Of a stretch of 17,959 nucleotides of DNA, positions 7,528-15,300 are shown piece after piece; the first letter of the stretch is position 1, and every line of letters begins with the position of its first letter. The DNA lies in the NCBI GenBank assembly GCA_025526915.1, contig JAHLKH010000351.1, positions 1 to 17,959 of the forward strand. Direction: 5' to 3'. A program made the translations under genes and the position numbers. The notes below the pieces were generated by a model. It searched no databases. It was not told where the DNA came from and saw nothing but the letters and a program-made list of their open reading frames with translations. The DNA is from Entophlyctis helioformis. Lineage: Eukaryota; Chytridiomycota; Chytridiomycetes; Chytridiales; Chytriomycetaceae.

Positions 7528-10263
7528 TCACAGAACAGTGGCTGTCGTTGTTGGCGATGCCTGTAGCGCAGTCGCTGCGATGCGCAGAGGCGGTGTCGTG
7601 CTGCCATGGCTGGAGGCATCGCAATCGCTTCCACCGTCCATACGGTCTGCGGCCCGACCGGCTGCAGACGGGTTGTTGGGTGCAACCGTGACAATATACA
7701 GCGACGTGCTTGGCATAAGGTAGTGACGCGGAAGAGCGCCGGTCTGGAAACGGCCTGGCGCCATTGGCGATGCTGATCTAGCCTTCATGGGCAGATCGTT
7801 ACTGCTGATATCCGATTCAGGATCGCTATTGTCGGTTGTGTCCGAGTCCCAAGTGGTCGAGTCGATAGAAGATGATGAGACATTGAACCGCAGTCCATCC
7901 GTGATTGTGGCAAGAGCCGAGACCTGGCCAACATTGCGGCTGAATCCCAGAGCTGCAGATGAAGACAAGCTCGCGGTGTCTGATGATGCTCCAGGCGATG
8001 CAGCCGACAGCTGGCTTCGCGTGTATCTTGATTGCACTCGATCACCCCTCCAGACCGTCGTCGCGGATTGTCTCGCCAGTGTCACTAGACTCGCCAGGCG
8101 AAAGGCACCGGCTTACCATAGCGTCCAGTGTGCGCCACCGATTCGACCGTGTTCTCTTGCTTGCTGCCCGCCTCATCCTGAGCAGTGGCACGCGGTCCGC
8201 CCCAGCTGCGCGTGTTCCAGGTCCAGATTGCGTAGACGTTGATGAAGAAGTTGGCCCACGGGTCGACAAGGATCATGAGCGGAAACACAAGCGAAGCCTT
8301 GAACCGCTTGAGAATGAATGAGAACGAGATGAGCAACATCCATCGCATCACAAACGGCGCCAACATAATCGCAATCTGCAGCCACGAGAACTGCACGCCG
8401 CTCAGCATCTGCAGAAGCAGAATGTGCACAAAGAAGGCAGTCGAGCGTGAGGCCAGATCGCAAAAGTTGAAGATCATGAGCAGCGGGAAGCGGAGCCACA
8501 GCTTGAAGTCGCAGAAGAAGCAGATCACATTGGAAAGTGCACCCAGCAGCCAGCGACGGCGCTGCTTGACCAGTGACGCCATTGTTCCAGGCGTCTCTGT
8601 CTTGGCGCGCGCAGACGGACAGAATCCGATCGAGTACGACTTGGACTGCTCCATGAGCAGGTGCGTCAGATAGCGATCCTCGCCCAGATGGAAGCGGTGA
8701 AAGTCGAAAATGGACTCGGTCTTGAGCTCGGAAAAGTACGTCTTGGCCGCAACTGACAGTTCCTTGAGACGCAGAATGGTCAAAGCACCGGGCAGGCAGG
8801 TGACGCCGCCCAGAGCAGCCTCGAGCGAGCGCCAGAAGACCTGGCCGGCCATGTACTCGCAGTCTTGGAAGTAACACAGCATGTTGCGCTCGCGAGACGA
8901 TCTGGCCCCCGCGTGAACATGAAGCGTTGTGGCATAGTCAGTTTGCACAGGATATCCGAACGCGTCATCAAGATGCATGCCAATGGTCGACTCACATGGC
9001 AGAGATGAACCCGGTCATGCCGACGAGGTTGTGGCATCCTTCTCCATCGCACGCACAAACTCGATCATGCAGTCGGGGTACAGAATGATGTCCGAGTCAA
9101 TGAACAGAACATAAGCGCTGTCCTCGACCGCACTAAACATGGTTTGGATCTGCTCAAACGTGAGTGCCTGCGTGTTGCGCTTGCCGCCGTGCGGGAACCG
9201 GTTGACCACGAAGCGCACGCCCATGTACTTGACAATGCAGCTCTCGGGGAACTTGCCAGGCTCGTGCTTGTCGCTCTTTGTGAGGAACTGCATGAGGTCG
9301 AGGTAGAGATCGCTTTCCTTGTCGTCGTCAAAGCTCAGGAACACTGTCATGCGTGCCTGCGGATAGATGGACTGCACGACCGAATGCACGGCGGTCTTGA
9401 GTGCCTCGGGATCCTCATTGTAGATGGGCATGACGACAATCTGCACGCATGTGATCAGCAAGGCAGCATGATGATAGCTGGCTGGCTGTTCAAGCGCTAC
9501 TCACCATCTGGGGGATGCGGTCCTTCTTGATGCGCTTGCGGACACGGATCATGGCACGCTTGAGAACCTTGTGCGTCATGCGACGAGCATTGCGCCACAG
9601 CCGGTACTTGATGGCCCAGTAGATGCCAAACGAGAGCGGCACGATGAGCAGGATGATGTAGAACATGGCGAGCCCAAAGAAAGAGACCACAAAGGCGGGT
9701 TTGGGAAAGTACCACAAGCCTTGCAGCGGAATGAGCATGGTGATAAAGGGCAGGTAGAGGAAGCGGAAGCCGAGAAAGACGATCGTCAAGGCAACGAGCG
9801 ACACCTGATTAGGTGGTCCACGACGGTCAGTCGTCAAATGCCGATGCAGCCCGCTATGCATGAATGCACGCATGTGCACGAGATGGTGCGGCCGCTTACC
9901 CGCTTCCAATTCGGCATGACTCGCATCGACAGAAAGGTGCCGTACAAGAACATGAGAGTGAAGACGGCAAAGTCGGCGAGCGACGCAAACACAAGAAAGC
10001 CCTGCACGACGGCGACAGCAGTGTTCTTCCTCCAAGTGCGATGACGGATTGTTGATCTGGCGATGCAGGGACCATTACGCCAAGTCAGCGGATGCCAGGC
10101 GTGCAACGAGACGAGTCAGCAAGCCAAAGCCGGACGAGAATGCAGGCGTGTTGCGGTACGCACCAGTCGTCAATGTTGACAAACTGTCGAAAAAGTCGTC
10201 GAGAGGGTTCGCGCACACAGGCAGCCAGAGCGGCGACGCAAGCAGCAGAACAGTCAAGCGCAT
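7528..10263 (-). CDS. Chitin-synthase-like family 2 glycosyltransferase, multi-exon
   Basis: This is a processive beta-glycosyltransferase of the chitin synthase type: an integral plasma-membrane enzyme expected to polymerise UDP-GlcNAc for the cell wall. Exons (minus): from ATG 10263; 10056-9900; 9804-9505; 9440-8996; 8901-8117; and probably 8036-7528. Introns 9805-9899, 9441-9504 and 8902-8995 have GTAAGC/GTGAGT donors, CAG acceptors and CTGAC/CTGAT branch motifs. The exon 1 donor is unresolved; the acceptor at 10057 has CTGAC upstream. In order: hydrophobic N-terminus, membrane segments, basic stretch, IVVMPIYNED (nucleotide-binding start), DSDIILYPD (metal-binding DxD), LGEDRYLTHL, QRRRW (8550-8564, product-binding signature), then several C-terminal membrane helices. 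A one-base deletion near 9030 breaks the frame between MEKDAT and LVGMTGFISA. The last exon adds a Ser-rich tail; if its intron (8037-8116, no clear branch motif) is retained, translation stops at 8085. Hyaluronan or another GT2 polymer is the alternative product. Confidence 0.82.
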
Positions 10264-10784
10264 AACTGCTGATGCATAAAAGGTCAGGCAAAGCCGAGAT
10301 GCGCGGGAACAAGGAAAGAGGCGAATGCGGTGTATTTGAGGAAGCGACAACGGCTAGACTATGCAGTGTCGTGCCCGTTTATGCATCGCAACGCATGGAG
10401 GCACTGGGTGGCCCAGCAACGCAGAGAGTGGCTCGTGCATTGCATTTTGTATTTTGGCTGTGTCTGGGCAACATAGCGGCCTGCTTGAGCGGCCTGAACA
10501 TGCATCTGGTCTCGTTCTGCACCGGGAAGGCATGCGAGCAGTGCTGCGATGCGCGTCTGGCAGCCTTGTCACTTTGAGGAATGAGGAGCTGCCGTTTCAC
10601 GCTCATCGACCTCTGGATGTGTGTGTAAGTGAGCTCCATTGTGGATGACGTCAAGTGCTGGCTTGTCTGGTCATGATTGGCGGCTGGTTTGGTTTGTGGC
10701 GTGGCTTAGGCTGGCAAAGTGTCCAACGTGCTGTTTCCAAGGTCTCCGTCCTGCTCCAAAAACCGCCACACACGCTGCCAGGCG
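10264..10784. promoter_or_regulatory. Divergent intergenic region, putative bidirectional promoter
   Basis: 521 bp separate the start codons of the chitin-synthase-like gene (leftward) and 7TM-B (rightward), so both promoters should lie here. Apart from the CRE-like palindrome annotated separately, I see no TATA box or repeat with confidence. The open frames in it resemble nothing known. Confidence 0.5.
10646..10653. promoter_or_regulatory. CRE-like palindrome TGACGTCA
   Basis: A perfect TGACGTCA palindrome, the consensus site of CREB/ATF-type bZIP factors, lies 132 bp upstream of the 7TM-B ATG. An 8-mer can occur by chance, so the assignment rests on position only. Confidence 0.35.
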
Positions 10785-12044
10785 ATGGTTGCAAAGGGGC
10801 CAACATCCTACTATGCGACGCTAGCCACGGTTTCGTCAATTGCATCCTCACTCGCCATCTACCTGTCTGGCTCGGCCCTCACGAATGCAAGCACCGTCGC
10901 GCAAGCCGGCTGTGTTTGCTTTGCCTGCGCCGCGTTCCTGTTCCAGCGCGTCTTATTCATGGCCATTGTTGAGAACGTGCCCGAGATCGACTGCATCGTT
11001 GCCAATGCTCTTTCGTACGGTATCGGCATCCTGTCCATGCGCGCATGCGTGCTGCTCGGCCTCTTCCTTCGTGCCCGCGGTGTCGGCATGACGGAAAGCA
11101 AGAGCAAAATGACGCTTGTCCACTACCTGGCATGGCTCGGGTTAGCGGCTGGCGTCGCGTCGATGGGCATCCTTCTATTCCAGAGCATCACGTCAGATAT
11201 TTCGTTCAACTGCTTCCAGAATCTCGACCAGAAGCTGACGGCGTCGACGAATCTGCTGTTCGCCTTTGGTCTCTCGATTCTGACTCTGGCCATGTCGATT
11301 CCCATTATGCGGATGATGCGCCAAATGTCCGACATGGGGACGACCAAGTGGTCTCCTACATACCAGCGGGCCCGCAAGCTGTCGTACGCGGTCAAGCTTG
11401 TCCCACTGGCTGTCTCGGTTGCACTCATCGGACTCACCATCTCGTCGATCAAGAACCAGTTTGTGTTTCTGTGCGCGCTTATCGTCTCAGACCTGTGCGC
11501 CATCCTGCTGCTCGTCATCCCGATGCTCGCCGTGGCCACCACACCAGCCGAGCAGCCTGGCATTCGGCCGACGGGTGGCGACGGATCGAATCCCATCATT
11601 TCGCCTGGCGGACGTGGTTGCGGTGGAGCAGCAAGCGCAGGGATTGAGCTGCAAGGCAAGGACGCTATGGAGAGTGGAGCAAAGGGCGGCCAGGGCAAGA
11701 GCGTAAAAGGCAAGACTTTGAATACGTTGCAAGATAGCGGCCGCATGCCGATCAAGGGGGCAGTGTACTACGAGGGCAATGTATCTGTGGATGAGGGGGA
11801 GCCTGACGATGGTTTGGGCGAGCATCAGGACACAAACACGCACAATGGACGCGACGGATACGTCGACAGGCACAGCCTGATAGGCGGCTTCTACAACAGG
11901 CTGGTGGCAAGCCAATGCGGCAGTGTCGGGGATCAGCAGCGAGGGGCCAGCATGCAGCTGGAGACGGCTGCCGACGATCGGGCCATGAGCCACAACGTCG
12001 AGCTGCAGGTGATGCCCAACGGCACGCAGACGCAGCACGCCTGA
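10785..12044 (+). CDS. Seven-helix membrane protein 7TM-B (GPCR-like)
   Basis: This encodes 419 residues from the first in-frame ATG (MVAKGPTSYY). It is a paralogue of the protein at 2598-3641, sharing the ATL(S/A)TVSSI start, (A/T)NAS, QRVLFM, VPE(I/V)(D/N)C, the DQ(R/K)LT-TN segment, MSIPI and the RA-R-LS entry to helix 6. Hydrophobic segments lie at about 11-31, 39-62, 74-96, 111-134, 154-176, 202-223 and 226-251. C70 (before helix 3) and C143 (before helix 5) match C70 and C140 of 7TM-A, the layout of the class A GPCR disulfide. The helix 5-6 loop is shorter (about 25 residues) and the hydrophilic tail is long (about 168 residues, Gly/Asp/Lys/Gln-rich), as expected of a cytoplasmic regulatory tail. 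No DRY or NPxxY motif is present. Function is inferred only: receptor or sensor. It shares its upstream region with the chitin-synthase-like gene. Confidence 0.87.
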   Translation: MVAKGPTSYYATLATVSSIASSLAIYLSGSALTNASTVAQAGCVCFACAAFLFQRVLFMAIVENVPEIDCIVANALSYGIGILSMRACVLLGLFLRARGVGMTESKSKMTLVHYLAWLGLAAGVASMGILLFQSITSDISFNCFQNLDQKLTASTNLLFAFGLSILTLAMSIPIMRMMRQMSDMGTTKWSPTYQRARKLSYAVKLVPLAVSVALIGLTISSIKNQFVFLCALIVSDLCAILLLVIPMLAVATTPAEQPGIRPTGGDGSNPIISPGGRGCGGAASAGIELQGKDAMESGAKGGQGKSVKGKTLNTLQDSGRMPIKGAVYYEGNVSVDEGEPDDGLGEHQDTNTHNGRDGYVDRHSLIGGFYNRLVASQCGSVGDQQRGASMQLETAADDRAMSHNVELQVMPNGTQTQHA

Positions 12045-12046
12045 GT

Positions 12047-12079
12047 GTGCTCTTGGCGTGCTCTTGGCGTGCTCTTGTG
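12047..12079. repeat. 11-bp tandem repeat (GTGCTCTTGGC x3)
   Basis: Three head-to-tail copies start 3 bases after the 7TM-B stop codon; the last copy has one mismatch near its end. It would lie in the 3' untranslated region. Confidence 0.9.
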
Positions 12080-12138
12080 GGCCAATACATTGCATGCAGA
12101 GGCCCTTTTCGTTTCCATCCACGTCTGCCTGCCTGCAC

Positions 12139-12174
12139 GCTTGCGTCGTCGACCACGCTTGCATCGTCGACCAC
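12139..12174. repeat. 18-bp direct repeat x2
   Basis: Two adjacent 18-bp units, GCTTGCGTCGTCGACCAC and GCTTGCATCGTCGACCAC, differ by one base. Each holds a GTCGAC palindrome. They lie in the short 7TM-B to dynein spacer, so a promoter role for dynein is possible but unsupported. Confidence 0.85.
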
Positions 12175-12270
12175 GGCCAGATTCACCGAGCCGCGGTTCG
12201 CGTCCAAGGCGACAACTGCGCATCTGCACGCAGCGTGCACAACGGCCACAGCCAGACAGCCAGATACGTA

Positions 12271-12304
12271 CGCACACACAAGCACACACACACAAGCACA
12301 CACG
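12271..12304. repeat. CA microsatellite in dynein leader
   Basis: A run of CA dinucleotides interrupted by AG, ending immediately before the dynein start codon at 12306. It would fall in the 5' untranslated region. Confidence 0.8.
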
Positions 12305-12305
12305 C

Positions 12306-15300
12306 ATGGACCCACCGCCCGTTGCTGCCGTGCCGGGCTCGCACCGACACGCAGCGCCGAGCACTCGCAGCGACGCTGCAGCAGTCGCCTCGTCGCCAGA
12401 CGCAGCAGCCTTGGCCACGCCTGCAGCCCAGCAGCAGCAGCAGCCACCGCCGCAGCGCATCGTCGACACCCGCACGCTGCAGGCCCACGTCGAGCGGCTG
12501 CTTGCGGTGCTGCTGGACCTGCCGCCCGGCGACTCTGCGTTTGCGCCGCCGCTCGCCGCCGTGCACGACACGCTCGCCAAGTTCGCCTCGGACCAGGCCG
12601 TGCAGGCGCTGTACGTGGCCAGAGACGCTGCCGCCGCCGTGCCGCCGCTGCCCTCGGCTGCATCTGCGTCTGCACCAGCACCACCAGAAGCGACGTCGCC
12701 AGCAGCACCACCGCCGCTGACGGCCGCCAGGTTCGTGCTTGAACCCGACGCGGCCGTGGCCAGATCCAAGGGCACCAGCATCGCCCTCATCAAGCGGGTG
12801 CCGGTGCTCGAAGACACCCGCCCGCTGCGCGACCAGCTGCTGGTCATCAACCTGCCCGGCGACCCCGACGGCTCGACCGAGTTCACCGTCTTCCACCGCT
12901 ACCTGCAGCACGCCTTCACGCCCTTCTTCGAGGCGCCTTCGGCTGGCTCGGCGGCGACCGGCGGCTCCGGCCCAGGCTCTGGCGCTGGCTCGGGTGGCTC
13001 GGGCGGGGCTGGCGGAATGGCGTCCCGCGACGACAAGGACGCCAAGATGGGTGCGTGCAAGTCTGCTCGCTTCCATGCGCATGCCTGAACATGCCATGCC
13101 TGAACAGGCCATGCCTCAACATGCCATGCCCGCCCTCTCGACGATCAGCCACGCCAACTGACGCCTTGCGTGCAACACACTCTTACAGGCTTGTCCCTCG
13201 CCAAGAAAAAGGTCGCCGAGCTTGAACTGTCGCTGGTGCAGCTGCAGCACAACGTCGCCATTCCAGAAGTGGTGCTGCGCGTGCACCCAGAGATCCAGCG
13301 CTTCACTGCAGACTGCCGCTCGCGCGGCCTTCGCCCAAACGTCGAGCTGCTCGGCGACATTGCCTCCAACTCCACGTTCCTCAACAAGATCCAGAACGAC
13401 GTCAACGAGTGGATCAAGGAGATCCAGAAGGTCACCCATCTCGATCGCGACCCGCAGACCGGATCTGCCCGCCAGGAGATTGAGTTCTGGCCTGCGCTGG
13501 AGCGCGCCATTCTGCAGATCGAGGACCAGCTGCGGGGCGACGATATCGTGCTCACTCTCGAGACGCTCCGCACTGCCAAGCGCTTCCATGCCACCGTCAG
13601 CTTCCTTGCCGACACTGGCATCAAAGAGGCCAACGACAAGGTTCAGCGATACAACCTGCTCATGAAGGACTTTCCCATCAACGAGCTGCTGTCCTCGACC
13701 GAGCTCGACAAGATTCGCGAGTCCATCGTCCTCATCTTTGGCCACTTCAACAAGAAACTCAAGCTGTCGCCGTACCCTGTGCGTCGCGCACTCCTGCTGG
13801 CCGAGGCCATCTCGCGCGACCTCAACACACAGCTGCTCAAGGTTCTCGGCGGCCGCAAGCTCATGCTGATATCGTGGGAAGACTTTGACAGCTGCATCAG
13901 CCAGACCGACGAAATCTTCCACACCTGGGACGAGCAGATCAAAGAGTTTGCCAGCGTCGCCCGCGAGTCTACTCGTCGACGCCTCGAAAAGTTCCTGCCC
14001 ATCAAAATCAACTCGGCCCACACGGCCCTGCAGGAGCGCCTCAACTTTGTGCATAGCTTCCGTCGCCAGCACGAGCAGCTGCGCACCACCATTCTGCGCG
14101 TTATTCGCAGCGAGTCCAACCAGGCCGGCTCGGCTGCGTCTGCCATCACGGGCACTGCTGGTGCTAGCCAACTCGCTACGCAGGCCATGGCGGCATCGAT
14201 GCGCGCCAAGACGCTCGGCTTGGAGGAGTCGGGTGCTCAAGAGGATGTCAAGGCGGCATTCGAGGCCATTCGCACTGTCGACGTGCTCGACCTCTCTCCC
14301 GAAGGCACCGAGAGCTGGATCGTTGCCGAGAACATGTACAACGAGCGCATTGCCCAGGTTGAAAACCAGATCATTGCGCGGCTCCGTGACCGTCTTGGCA
14401 CGGCAAAGAACGCAACGGACATGTTCCGCGTGTTCTCCAAGTTCAACGCGCTGTTTATCCGCCCCAAGATCCGCAACGCCATCCACGAGTATCAGACGCA
14501 GCTGCTCGAGCGTGTCAAGGACGACATCCGCAGACTGCACGACAAGTTCATCATGCAGCACACCAATTCGGAGGCTGTCCAGATGAGCCGTCTGCGCGAC
14601 CTGCTGCCGGTCTCGAGTGCCATCATGTGGGCACGCCAGATTGAGCGCCAGCTCAACAACTACATGAAGCGCGTCGAGGATGTGCTGGGCAAGGGCTGGG
14701 AGCAGTATGTCGAGGGCCAGAAGCTCAGCCAAGAGGAGATTGCCTTTAAGCGCCAGCTCGACACGCGCGCCATGTTTGAAAAGTGGGTGTCGGGCATCTC
14801 CAACCGCGACATCAACATTGGCGGCCGCATTTTCGAGATCTCGCGCACTCGTGCACGCGGCGGCAACGAGCTGCAGCTGTCCATCAACTTTGATGTGCAG
14901 ACGATTGCCGTCTTCAAGGAAGTGCGCAACTTGCTGTGGCACCAGTTCCTCGTGCCGCACAGCATTGTCAGCATTGCCAAGGACGCCAAGCGCGTGTATC
15001 CGTTTGCCGTGTCGCTCGAAGAGACTGTGCGCACCTACGTCAAGACGCTCAACCGCATCTCGGAGAACGAGGGCATCCGCTGGCTTGTGGCGCAGTACCA
15101 CAAGGACGTGCAGGCACTCATCTCGCGCGGCATCCAGCTGCGATGGGACTACTTTATCAACACGTACGAAGCTCGCGGCATCGGTAGCGCAGCCACTGGT
15201 CCGTACGGCGAGAATCGCCACGTGACGTTTGTGCGAGACTTTGCACTGGCCGTCTCGCTGTTCCAGGAGAAGACCGCTGGCGCCATTTCCATCAACGAGT

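Noticed and set aside
8085..8116. 32-nt intron GTAAGC...TAG in the chitin synthase 3' end
   Set aside because: It also restores the frame, but 32 nt is too short for splicing here, where the supported introns are 64-138 nt; the acceptor at 8037 is preferred.
11487..13112. Several 200-300 codon minus-strand frames across the 7TM-B tail and dynein exon 1
   Set aside because: They are Arg/Cys/Ala-rich shadows of GC-rich coding DNA and simple repeats, without conserved motifs.
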